Shown here: positions 35,189 through 43,125 of the stretch, piece by piece
Layout of the letters: each line of letters opens with the position of its first letter
Position numbering within the stretch: position 1 is the stretch's first letter
Origin: an uncultured Bacteroidales bacterium
Lineage (GTDB): Bacteria; Bacteroidota; Bacteroidia; Bacteroidales; Paludibacteraceae
Length of the DNA: 64,000 bases
Assembly (NCBI GenBank): GCA_900319035.1
Contig: ONMU01000016.1
Location: 1-64,000, forward strand
Direction: 5' to 3'
Made by a program: the position numbers and the translations under genes
The notes under the pieces: generated by a model
What the model was told of the DNA's origin: nothing
What the model saw: the letters and a program-made list of their open reading frames with translations, nothing else
The model's database searches: none

Positions 35189-37630
35189 TCAGAACTTAAA
35201 GGTATAACTCAAACTTGGTAATATCGGCAAGAGGCTGAATTTATATAACTTACCACCTCTCGGATAGACCAGAAAGGGGTTCAGACGGCTATATACATTA
35301 TAGATGGATATATTGAGCATATGGTCAAAATCCGGATGTTTCTTATCGGGCAGATGGCAGGTAGCGCCTAAGTCCAGACGGTGATAATCCGGCATCTTGT
35401 AGTTATTCCGTTCGCTGACGTAGTTGACATCGATAGCAGTAGGTTCTCTCGGTGTTTTGATAGCGGAATAGAGCCACGAGTCATAGTGCTGCAAAGCGAG
35501 AGTTCCGCGTGTACCCGTACCGTAAACAAACGTAGCGGCTACTTCCCATTGCTTGTTGATCTTGTACTGCAGGGTGACACTCAGATCATGCTCACGGTCG
35601 TACTTGGCGTGAAAAGGCTCCCCGCCGTTGAGTTCCTGACCGGCTTTATTGAACTGCCTCATCGTCCGGCTCCATGTATAACCGATCCATCCGGTGACGG
35701 GTCCGACGGTACGTTTGGCAAGGAGCTGGATGCCGTAACTCCAACCGTCCCCTATACAGACCTGTGTCTGCCAATTCTTACCGCTCATGTACGAAGCACC
35801 GTCTTGATACTCCAAGAGGTTCAGCATCTTCTTGTAGTATCCTTCGACGGAGAGCTCCACCTGATTGCAGATGTTATAGGTGATACCTGCGGCTACCTGC
35901 ATCGACCGCATCGGCGGCACTTTGGCGGTCACGGGCACCCAGAGGTCAGTAGGCATAGAGACGGAGCTGTTGGAGAGCATATGGACGTACTGCGACATAT
36001 AGGCGTAGCTCATCTTGATGGCTACATCCTTATGGGGCAAGAACCGCAGTCCTACGCGAGGTTCAAAGGAGTAATAGGTCTTGCCTTCGGTATGATAGAG
36101 CGCGGCATGAAGACCCACGTTCGCTTTAAACCACGAGCAAGGTGTATAGCTGTCCTCTATGTATAGCCCTGCCTCATGGGTATAGACCGTACCGCCTACA
36201 GAGATCGTGGTGTCCAGACGCATGTCCCTTGAGCCATCATTGGAGTCCACTATCCAATGTCCTACCTGCGGATGAAACGTATGCCACGTATAGGCAGCCC
36301 CGAAATGCACCTCATGACGCGCGTTCGGTCTCCATTCAAAGTTCATCTGCGCCATCAGATCCATGATAAAAGAGTTATACCCTGCCTGCCGCTCAGTGTT
36401 AGCTTCCTCAGCATTCTTGGCGAACTCGGTCTGCGTCATCGCCAGTTTGTATTTATACCGCGTGCAACTGATTTGCGAAGTACTATAGAGCCGACCGTTG
36501 AACCGATGTTCGTATTGCAAAGCGCCGAAGATATTTCCCCAGTTATACCGCATACGGAGGTTCGTGGGTCCTTTGGTAGCAGTGGACTGCTTAGTGCGGA
36601 TTCGGTTATAGACGACGTCGTCGCCCATGTAGAAAGAGGCGCTCAGTTTATCATCGGAGGAGAACGTATGGGTTATCTTGGCATTGAGGTCATAGAAATA
36701 ATAGCCGCCGGTAGAGATGGAGTCTCCTCCGGATTTGGCGGTAGAGAGAGCTGTGGTGATCGGCAGCGCCAAGAGGTCATAGAGCGTACGGCGGGCAGAG
36801 ATGATAAAGGTCGTCTTTGCCTTCACCGGATCTTTGGCACGAAGCCGTCTCCATTCGTCCTTTTTCCAATAGATCGGTCCTTCGACCGACAGTTTGGTGG
36901 AGACGATGCCTATCGTGAGGTTGCCGTGATAGCCGAAAGCGTCACCGTCTTTCTGCCGCACATCGATGATAGACGAGAGCCTGCCGCCGTACCGAGCCGG
37001 GAAATTACCCTCGTAGAGCGTCACGTTCTTCACCGCGTCGGCATTGAAGACCGAGAAGAACCCGAACATATGGTTGACCGAATAGAGCGGAACGCCGTCG
37101 AGCATGATCAGGTTCTCATCGGGTCCGCCGCCTCTTACGTAGAGTCCGGACGAACCTTCCGAACCGGACTGCACACCGGGCAGCAGTTGAATCGCTTTGA
37201 TGACATCCACCTCACCGCCGATAGCAGGGATGCCTTTGATCTGCGAGACCGGCACTTCGACTGCGGACATCTGCACCGACTGCGGCGCAGAGACCGACTG
37301 TTTGCCGGAGATCACCACCTCATCGAGGATATTCGAACTCTCCAAGGGCAGTTCAATGAGGGTGTCTGAACGCAGTACGAAAGGCGCCGTCCACGGGGCA
37401 TCATAGCCCACATATCCGGCTTGCAGATGAACGGAGTCGGCAGGGATAGTGAGCGAGTAGAAACCATTGACGTTCGTCACGGTACCTACTCCGCTGAACA
37501 GATCCATCACCGTAGCGCCAATGAGTCTCTCGCCGGTCTTGCTATCCAACACGAATCCGCTCACCGTAGGGTTTTTAGCCCATACGACAAGCGGAATCAG
37601 AGTTGCTATCAGACCGACGGTGTATCTCAT
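35189..37630 (-). CDS. TonB-dependent receptor with carboxypeptidase-like N-terminal domain
   Basis: An 813-aa outer-membrane receptor. The signal peptide is MRYTVGLIATLIPLVVWA. The carboxypeptidase regulatory-like domain is PTVSGFVLDSKTGERLIGATVMD through NGFYSLTIPA. The plug has VDVIKAIQLLPGVQSGSEGSSGLYVRGGGPDENLIMLDGVPLYSVNHMFG, then NFPARYGGRLSSIIDVRQKDG. The 22-strand barrel ends in a typical aromatic tail (LPSLSYTFKF). It is paired with the DUF4249 lipoprotein and lies 10 bp after rseP, which is itself frameshifted here. Substrate unknown; no SusD homologue is present, which argues against a classical polysaccharide locus. Confidence 0.95.
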   Translation of the reverse strand: MRYTVGLIATLIPLVVWAKNPTVSGFVLDSKTGERLIGATVMDLFSGVGTVTNVNGFYSLTIPADSVHLQAGYVGYDAPWTAPFVLRSDTLIELPLESSNILDEVVISGKQSVSAPQSVQMSAVEVPVSQIKGIPAIGGEVDVIKAIQLLPGVQSGSEGSSGLYVRGGGPDENLIMLDGVPLYSVNHMFGFFSVFNADAVKNVTLYEGNFPARYGGRLSSIIDVRQKDGDAFGYHGNLTIGIVSTKLSVEGPIYWKKDEWRRLRAKDPVKAKTTFIISARRTLYDLLALPITTALSTAKSGGDSISTGGYYFYDLNAKITHTFSSDDKLSASFYMGDDVVYNRIRTKQSTATKGPTNLRMRYNWGNIFGALQYEHRFNGRLYSTSQISCTRYKYKLAMTQTEFAKNAEEANTERQAGYNSFIMDLMAQMNFEWRPNARHEVHFGAAYTWHTFHPQVGHWIVDSNDGSRDMRLDTTISVGGTVYTHEAGLYIEDSYTPCSWFKANVGLHAALYHTEGKTYYSFEPRVGLRFLPHKDVAIKMSYAYMSQYVHMLSNSSVSMPTDLWVPVTAKVPPMRSMQVAAGITYNICNQVELSVEGYYKKMLNLLEYQDGASYMSGKNWQTQVCIGDGWSYGIQLLAKRTVGPVTGWIGYTWSRTMRQFNKAGQELNGGEPFHAKYDREHDLSVTLQYKINKQWEVAATFVYGTGTRGTLALQHYDSWLYSAIKTPREPTAIDVNYVSERNNYKMPDYHRLDLGATCHLPDKKHPDFDHMLNISIYNVYSRLNPFLVYPRGGKLYKFSLLPILPSLSYTFKF

Positions 37631-37640
37631 AGACAGCCGA

Positions 37641-39051
37641 TTAGAAGAAATATCTCAATATATCATTTCCGTTCGCTAAGATCAACAGCGCTATCAAGAT
37701 CCACCAACCTATGTTATTCGCTTTCTCCAAGAACTGATCACTCGGTTTGCGGCGGGTGATCATCTCCACAATGAGGAAGAGGATATATCCACCGTCCAAA
37801 GCAGGGATCGGCAGGAAGTTCATGAAGGCGAGGATGAGACTGATGATCGCGGTCTTGTACCAGAAATCAGCCCAGTTCCATACGGAGGGGAAGAGACTGC
37901 CGATAGCACCAAAACCACCGACCTTTGGTGAAGACGAGCCGGAACTGCTTGACGTAGTTCACGAGGAATTTCCAACCGTGTTGGATGCCGGCAGGAATAG
38001 CCTGCAGGAAGGTGTAGGACGTATGCTCGAACGGCAGCTCCAGACGAGCCTGTACGCCCAAGAGGCACTGATCGCCCAAGAAAGCACGGGTGCTCATCAG
38101 CTCCTGATGGCGGTAGAAACCGATCGTGATGGAGTCACAGGGATGATTTCTCAGTTCCTGCGTCATCATGACGTAGCAAGGCGTCTCTACCCCTGCGATA
38201 GAGACGATACTATCGCCTTTCTGCAAACCGGCATAATGGGCAGGCAGGTCAGGCAGGACGGTGTCTAAGACGCAGGGGATCCACTCCGATATGAGTACAA
38301 AATGCTGCTTGCGGTAGGACTTATCGGCACGCGCTTTGGCACGCTCGATCTTATCGAAATCATTCTGGAGAGCAAGGTAACGTGTACCAAGATCTTCGCT
38401 CATCGTGAGCGAGACGGTGTCGTCACCGCGCAGAACGAGTACGTCCCGCTCTCCTTTGATGATCAGGTCGTTCACTACGTCGCCTAACTGCTCCGGTTCA
38501 ACGCCGTTGATAGAGAGGATCTTATCCTGCTGCTCAAATCCCTCGTCCAGCAATAACTGCGAGTAGTAGAGACCGTCATGCAGGTTGCGAAGCGGTAACT
38601 TGTCCGAACCGTAATGCCACGTCAGGAGCACGAAGATCAGCATCGCCGTCAGGAAATTGACGAGGATACCGCCTAAGATGATGAAGAAACGTTGCCAAGC
38701 GGGTTTGGAACGGTACTCCCAAGACTGCGGCTCGGACGCTAAATCGTCCGTCGAGTGCGTCTCATCCACCATGCCCGATATCGCACAATAACCGCCGAAA
38801 GGCAACCAACCTATACCCCATTCTGTCGTTTCGGGGTACTTGCTCCACTCCTCGTCTTCATTGGAAGCGAAGAACTTAGCGTGCCACTTGCCTTCAAAGA
38901 ACTTGAAGCGCACCAAACTGATGTAGGGGTTAAAAAAGAGATAGAACTTCTCCACGCGCACTTTAAAGAGCCGTGCGAAGAAAAAATGCCCTAACTCGTG
39001 TACGAACACGAGAATACTGAGGGCGAGTATTAACTGTAAAGCTTGAAACAC
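37641..39051 (-). pseudogene. rseP: RseP-like site-2 metalloprotease, frameshifted
   Basis: An intramembrane zinc protease of the sigma-E/RIP type. The first frame (39051-37867, GTG start) holds HELGH at residues 18-22, the PDZ region (LPAHYAGLQKGDSIVSIAG) and most of the protein. It then leaves frame near 37925 at VFTK and reads GRWFWCYRQSLPL to a stop. The expected VGGFGAIGSLFPSVWNWADFWYKTAIISLILAFMNF continues one frame over, and the C-terminal NFLPIPALDGGYILF active-site segment is read from 37823 to 37641. Relative to the usual VFTKEGAxSVGGFG, a net 14 bases appear to be missing. Adjacent dxr is intact. Real decay, assembly error or recoding cannot be separated. Confidence 0.85.
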
Positions 39052-39054
39052 AGA

Positions 39055-39093
39055 GATAATTAATAATTAATAATTAATAATGAATAATGAATA
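39055..39093 (-). repeat. AATTAATAAT repeat between dxr and rseP
   Basis: Copies of TAATTAATAAT and TGAATAATGAAT fill the gap between the dxr stop and the rseP GTG. Same family as at the recQ stop. Confidence 0.8.
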
Positions 39094-39109
39094 TCTTCAA
39101 ATTTTCAAA

Positions 39110-40258
39110 TCACAAATATTGCATCGCTATGCGGCGGGCTTCGGCGTCGGACGCCACGTAGTCCTCATACGTCGGTTTGGCGATGAAGGGCGTTTGGTCC
39201 ATCGTCTTGGCGATGATGTCAGACATCCGGAGGAAGCCGCATCGTCCTTCGCGGAAAGCGAGGTTCGCCACTTCGTTGGCTGCATTGAGCACGCAAGGGA
39301 TGTTACCTCCTCGGCGCATCGCATCGTAGGCGAGACCTAAGTTCGGGAACCGATGTAAGTCCGGCTGCTCGAAGGTCAGATCCTTAAGGGCAAAAAGGTC
39401 TGCCCGCGGAAAATCACTTGCGAGCCGTTCGGGGAACGAGAGGGCGTACTGGATCGGCAACCTCATGTCGGGTGCTCCGAGTTGCGCTTTGATAGCACCA
39501 TCGGTGAACTGCACCGCCGAGTGTACGATCGACTGCGGATGAACGAGCACTTGGATCTTCTCTACCGGCACGCCAAAGAGCCATTTGGCTTCGATGACCT
39601 CAAAGCCTTTGTTCATCATCGAGGCGGAGTCAATAGTGATCTTCGCGCCCATATCCCAGTTAGGATGCTTGAGGGCGTCGGCAGCGGTGACGGTCTTCAT
39701 CCGGTCGAGCGTGAAGGTACGGAAGGGACCACCGGAAGCGGTGAGCAGGATCTTCTCTATCTCCGAGCGGTCTTCGCCTACGAGGGATTGAAAGATAGCG
39801 CTGTGCTCACTGTCCACCGGCAGGATCGGCGTATGGTACTGCTGCGCAAGGTCGCAGATGATCTCACCTGCTACGACGAGCGTCTCCTTGTTCGCCAAGG
39901 CGATCGTCTTACCGGCTTTGATGGCTTCGATGGTCGGACGGAGTCCTGCGTACCCCACCATGGCGGCTACCACGATATCGATACTGGGCATCGTCACCAC
40001 CTCGGCGATGGAGTCCGAGCCTGCCCATACTTTAATGTTGAGTGTTGAGAGTTGAGCGTTGAGAGAGTCATACAGACTCTCGTCGGCGATGCAGACCACT
40101 TCGGGATGAAACTCCCTCGCCTGCTCTACCAACTTATCTATACTGCGGTTCGCGCAGATGGCGTACACGCTGTACCGCTCGGGGTACGCGCGTACGACGT
40201 CCAAGGTCTGTGTACCTATCGAACCGGTACTACCTAATATACAAAGATTTTTAACCAT
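39110..40258 (-). CDS. dxr: 1-deoxy-D-xylulose 5-phosphate reductoisomerase
   Basis: The second enzyme of the MEP isoprenoid pathway, converting DXP to MEP with NADPH. Motifs: NADPH-binding ILGSTGSIGTQTLDV, ANKETLVVAGE, PVDSEHSAIFQSL, LTASGGPFR, HPNWDMGAKITIDSASMMNKGFEVIEA and QSIVHSAV. The ATG at 40258 overlaps the upstream M23-like stop (TAATG); a GTG 6 bp upstream is possible. A short repeat encodes LNAQLSTLNIK near residue 70, in a loop after the NADPH-domain strand. Followed by rseP, the usual Bacteroidetes order. Confidence 0.97.
   Translation of the reverse strand: MVKNLCILGSTGSIGTQTLDVVRAYPERYSVYAICANRSIDKLVEQAREFHPEVVCIADESLYDSLNAQLSTLNIKVWAGSDSIAEVVTMPSIDIVVAAMVGYAGLRPTIEAIKAGKTIALANKETLVVAGEIICDLAQQYHTPILPVDSEHSAIFQSLVGEDRSEIEKILLTASGGPFRTFTLDRMKTVTAADALKHPNWDMGAKITIDSASMMNKGFEVIEAKWLFGVPVEKIQVLVHPQSIVHSAVQFTDGAIKAQLGAPDMRLPIQYALSFPERLASDFPRADLFALKDLTFEQPDLHRFPNLGLAYDAMRRGGNIPCVLNAANEVANLAFREGRCGFLRMSDIIAKTMDQTPFIAKPTYEDYVASDAEARRIAMQYL
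40033..40067 (-). repeat. In-frame GTTGAGAG-type repeat in dxr
   Basis: Copies of GTTGAGTGTTGAGAGTTGAGC on the plus strand encode LNAQLSTLN on the coding strand. Confidence 0.75.
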
Positions 40259-41067
40259 TACCACACAATCGCTTCTTCGGGGTTAACGAACTCACCGGCG
40301 TTCCAGATCTCCATCTCTAAATCCAGCTGACCGTCCATCTGTCCGACGGCTTCACCGGCTTCCACTAACGCGCCTTGCGCCTTGAGGGGACGAGCTACAT
40401 GACGGTAGATAGTCATGTACGGCGTATGCTGGATGATGATGGTGAAGGTGTTGTCTTCGGCACGCTCAATGAGGACTATATGTCCGCGCATGATAGCGAG
40501 CACGTTCTCGTTCTTAGGCGTACGTACCACGATCGAATACCGATGTTCATCGGGTTTGGCGGACTGCATGATCGCACCCCGTACAGGGCGGTAGAGCTGC
40601 TGAACGGTGCGGTTCGGCATATCGAAGAGCAGCAGTCGGTCACGCTCTTTGAGTTCGTACTGCTCCTTGAAGGACTCGGTCACTTCGTTGCGTTGCTGCT
40701 CCAAGATCTGCGCACGTTCTACACGCTGCATCGAGTCCAGACTCTGCACACTGTCCGATTGGATGTCTCCGGCAGTGAGCTGCTTGATGACATCGAGGTA
40801 CTGACGTTGCAGGGTCAGGTCGGCTTGCAGCGAGTCCACACGGGCAGATTCCTGAATCAGCTGCTGACGCAAACTCGCGCTATACCCTGGAAGGATGTTC
40901 CTCAGCGGGGTATAGACGATCAGTACGGACAGCAACACGATCAGTGCCACAATCGAGATGGTGATGAAGCTGATGGCGCCTAACAGACTGACGCGGATGT
41001 GAAACACTTCCCGCAGCGTCAGGTCGTCCAGCATCGCAAAACGATATTTTCTACGTTTGTTTGACAT
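40258..41067 (-). CDS. Membrane-anchored M23 (LytM)-like protein lacking the HxH motif
   Basis: A protein of about 269 aa. A cytoplasmic start (MSNKRRKYRFAMLDDL) is followed by one transmembrane helix (ISFITISIVALIVLLSVLIVY) and a periplasmic coiled coil of about 70 residues. A LytM-like domain then has RGHIVLIERAEDNTFTIIIQHTPYMTIYRH. Where active M23 enzymes have an HLHxE segment, this one reads LDLEMEIW, so one catalytic or zinc histidine pair is absent. That is the pattern of regulatory LytM factors such as NlpD/EnvC-type amidase activators. I chose the ATG at 41067; a start at 41124 would only add repeat-encoded residues. Linked to dxr by TAATG. Confidence 0.85.
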   Translation of the reverse strand: MSNKRRKYRFAMLDDLTLREVFHIRVSLLGAISFITISIVALIVLLSVLIVYTPLRNILPGYSASLRQQLIQESARVDSLQADLTLQRQYLDVIKQLTAGDIQSDSVQSLDSMQRVERAQILEQQRNEVTESFKEQYELKERDRLLLFDMPNRTVQQLYRPVRGAIMQSAKPDEHRYSIVVRTPKNENVLAIMRGHIVLIERAEDNTFTIIIQHTPYMTIYRHVARPLKAQGALVEAGEAVGQMDGQLDLEMEIWNAGEFVNPEEAIVW

Positions 41068-41150
41068 TGTTTGATGTCGTTTGATGTTGTTTGATGTTGT
41101 TTGATGTTGTTTGAACGATTTCAAACCCTCAAACTTTCAAACCTTCAAAC
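41059..41150 (-). repeat. GTTTGATGTT decamer array and CAAACTTTCAAAC tail before the M23-like gene
   Basis: About five TTTGATGTTG decamers (41059-41114), then CAAAC(C/T)CTCAAAC words to 41150, fill the fumarase-M23 gap and run over the M23-like start codon. Confidence 0.88.
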
Positions 41151-42790
41151 TATAAAATAGTGCAACCCTCGCAGGGCTTCAACTGTTTGAAGAAGTCATT
41201 GCCTTTGTCGTCCACGAGGATGAATGCCGGGAAGTTCTCCACTTCGATCTTCCAGATGGCTTCCATACCCAGTTCGGGGTACTCCACGCACTCGATGGAC
41301 TTGATGTTGTTCTGCGCCAAGATAGCAGCAGGACCGCCAATAGAGCCGAGGTAGAAGCCGCCGTGTTTCTGACAAGCGTTGGTGACGTCGATGGAACGGT
41401 TACCCTTAGCGAGCATGATGAGCGAACCGCCGTGATCTTGGAACTCATCTACGTACGGATCCATACGTCCGGCGGTAGTCGGACCCATCGAACCGCAAGG
41501 CATACCAGCAGGGGTCTTTGCCGGTCCGGCATAGTAGATAGGATGATTCTTGAGGTACTCAGGCATCGCTTCGCCTGCATCCAGACGCGCTTTGATCTTC
41601 GCATGAGCGATGTCACGACCAACGATGATCGTGCCGTTCAGGCTCAGACGCGTACCGATCGGGTATTTCGTCAGAATAGCGCATACATCTTTCATCGGCT
41701 GATTGAGGTCGATACGAACGGCATCGCCTTCACCTGCCTGACGCAGCTCCTCGGGAATGAGGGAAGCGGGGTTATTATCGAGTTTCTCAATCCAGATACC
41801 GTCTTTGTTGATCTTACATTTGATGTTACGGTCGGCAGAGCAGCTCACGCCCAGACCGATCGGGCAGCTCGCACCGTGACGCGGCAGACGAACGACACGC
41901 ACGTCATGCGCCATGTACTTACCGCCAAACTGCGCACCAAGACCGATCTTGTATGCCTCTTGGAGCAGCTGTTTCTCCAACTCGATGTCGCGGAAAGCAC
42001 GACCTGTCTCATCGCCGGTAGTCGGCAGGGAGTCGTAGTAATGGGTCGAAGCGAGTTTGACGGTCAGCAGGTTCTTCTCCGCCGAGGTACCGCCAATGAC
42101 GATAGCGATGTGGTAAGGCGGACAAGCAGCCGTACCGAGGCTCTTCATCTTCTCTACGAGGAACGGAATGAGCGTCCCCGGGTTCTGGATACGCGCCTTG
42201 GTCTCTTGGTAGAGGTAGGTCTTGTTAGCCGAACCACCACCTTTGGTCACGCAAAGGAAACGATACTCGTTGCCCTCGGTAGCCTCCAAGTCAATCTGTG
42301 CCGGGAGGTTGCATTTGGTGTTCACCTCGTCGTACATGTTGAGCGGTGCGTTCTGCGAATAACGCAGGTTGCACTCGGTGTAGGTATTGAACACACCGCG
42401 GCTCAATGCCTCTTCGTCGCAGAAACCGGTCCACACCTCTTGGCCTTTCTCGCCGTGGATGATAGCCGTACCGGTATCTTGACAGAGCGGTAACTGTCCT
42501 TTGCAAGCCACTTCGGCGTTGCGCAGGAAGGTCAGCGCCACGTATTTGTCATTATCGGAAGCCTCGGGGTCACGCAGGATCTTCGCTACCTGCTCGTTAT
42601 GCGAGCGACGAAGCATGAAACTTACGTCATGAAAAGCCTGTTGCGCCATGAGGGTCAATGCCTCCGGCTGCACTTTGAGGATCTCGTGTCCTTCAAACTC
42701 GCTGACCGACACATAGTCTTTGGTCAGCAGATAATACTCTGTTTCGTCCTTACCAAGTTGAAACATCGGAGCATACTTAAAATTTGCCAT
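41150..42790 (-). CDS. Class I fumarate hydratase ([4Fe-4S] type)
   Basis: A 546-aa iron-sulfur fumarase interconverting fumarate and malate in the TCA cycle and fumarate respiration. Motifs: [11 protein letters not shown] (first cluster cysteine), [33 protein letters not shown], the C-terminal domain's [45 protein letters not shown] and LAKGNRS. It is full length with the alpha and beta parts fused, as in E. coli FumA/FumB. First gene of a long minus-strand group behind its own promoter; the leader contains a TTTACTATTTACC-type repeat. Confident family; fumA versus fumB cannot be distinguished. Confidence 0.96.
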   Translation of the reverse strand: MANFKYAPMFQLGKDETEYYLLTKDYVSVSEFEGHEILKVQPEALTLMAQQAFHDVSFMLRRSHNEQVAKILRDPEASDNDKYVALTFLRNAEVACKGQLPLCQDTGTAIIHGEKGQEVWTGFCDEEALSRGVFNTYTECNLRYSQNAPLNMYDEVNTKCNLPAQIDLEATEGNEYRFLCVTKGGGSANKTYLYQETKARIQNPGTLIPFLVEKMKSLGTAACPPYHIAIVIGGTSAEKNLLTVKLASTHYYDSLPTTGDETGRAFRDIELEKQLLQEAYKIGLGAQFGGKYMAHDVRVVRLPRHGASCPIGLGVSCSADRNIKCKINKDGIWIEKLDNNPASLIPEELRQAGEGDAVRIDLNQPMKDVCAILTKYPIGTRLSLNGTIIVGRDIAHAKIKARLDAGEAMPEYLKNHPIYYAGPAKTPAGMPCGSMGPTTAGRMDPYVDEFQDHGGSLIMLAKGNRSIDVTNACQKHGGFYLGSIGGPAAILAQNNIKSIECVEYPELGMEAIWKIEVENFPAFILVDDKGNDFFKQLKPCEGCTIL

Positions 42791-42831
42791 ACTATTTACG
42801 ATTTTGTCATTTACTATTTACCATTTATTGG
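42791..42831 (-). repeat. TTTACTATTTACC-type repeat in the fumarase leader
   Basis: Words ATTTAC, GTCATTTAC and CATTTATT alternate here. The reverse complement (GGTAAATAGTAAATGACAAAA) is the same family as the insert in the DUF4837 gene. Confidence 0.7.
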
Positions 42832-42854
42832 GACATATTTCCCAATTTCGGGCA

Positions 42855-42886
42855 CAAAGGTACACTTTTTTTTGCATATATGCAAG
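42855..42886 (-). promoter_or_regulatory. Promoter of the fumarase group
   Basis: On the minus strand CTTG (42886-42883), 20 bp, TACCTTTG (42862-42855), with CATATATGCAAAA in the spacer. The only such promoter found for the group ending with the acetyltransferase at 33.7 kb. Confidence 0.75.
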
Positions 42887-42911
42887 AAAAAAGAGAAAAA
42901 TCGCCAAAAAA

Positions 42912-43024
42912 ATGTAAGAAGGAAGAATGTAAGATGGACAATTTATGTAAGAAGGAACAATGTAAGATGTAATATTTATGTAAGAAGGAAGAATGTAAGA
43001 TGGACAATTTATGTAAGAAGGAAG
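42912..43024. repeat. Compound repeat of AATGTAAGAAGGAAG and ATGTAAGATGGACAA words
   Basis: About 113 bp of an approximately 28-bp higher-order unit (TGTAAGATGGACAATTTATG plus TAAGAAGGAAGAA) repeated with variations, three to four times. It lies in the 335-bp gap between fumarase and the giant gene, just past the giant gene's terminator. Frames through it are repeat readings, not genes. Confidence 0.85.
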
Positions 43025-43048
43025 AAAAAACGCACCCTGGTGGGTGCG
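43025..43048 (-). terminator. Terminator of the fimbria/giant-protein operon
   Basis: On the minus strand CGCACCC-ACCA-GGGTGCG is followed by TTTTTT, about 78 bp after the giant gene's stop. Confidence 0.85.
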
Positions 43049-43125
43049 CATTTTCTTGAATGGACGATTGTCCGCCGCGTACATCGTACATTTGTACATC
43101 TTACATCGGCTTAGCCGTTGGGATT

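Noticed and set aside
36257..37369. A 370-codon plus-strand frame
   Set aside because: Lies wholly opposite the TonB-dependent receptor, whose plug and barrel motifs are clear.
37915..37935. Programmed frameshift in rseP
   Set aside because: No heptamer slippery site with a downstream structure is evident, and family residues are missing at the junction, which fits a deletion better. Not excluded without read data.
42818..43099. Minus-strand frames of LPSYIN/SFLHKLSILHS repeats
   Set aside because: Direct translation of the compound repeat and a terminator hairpin; no gene.
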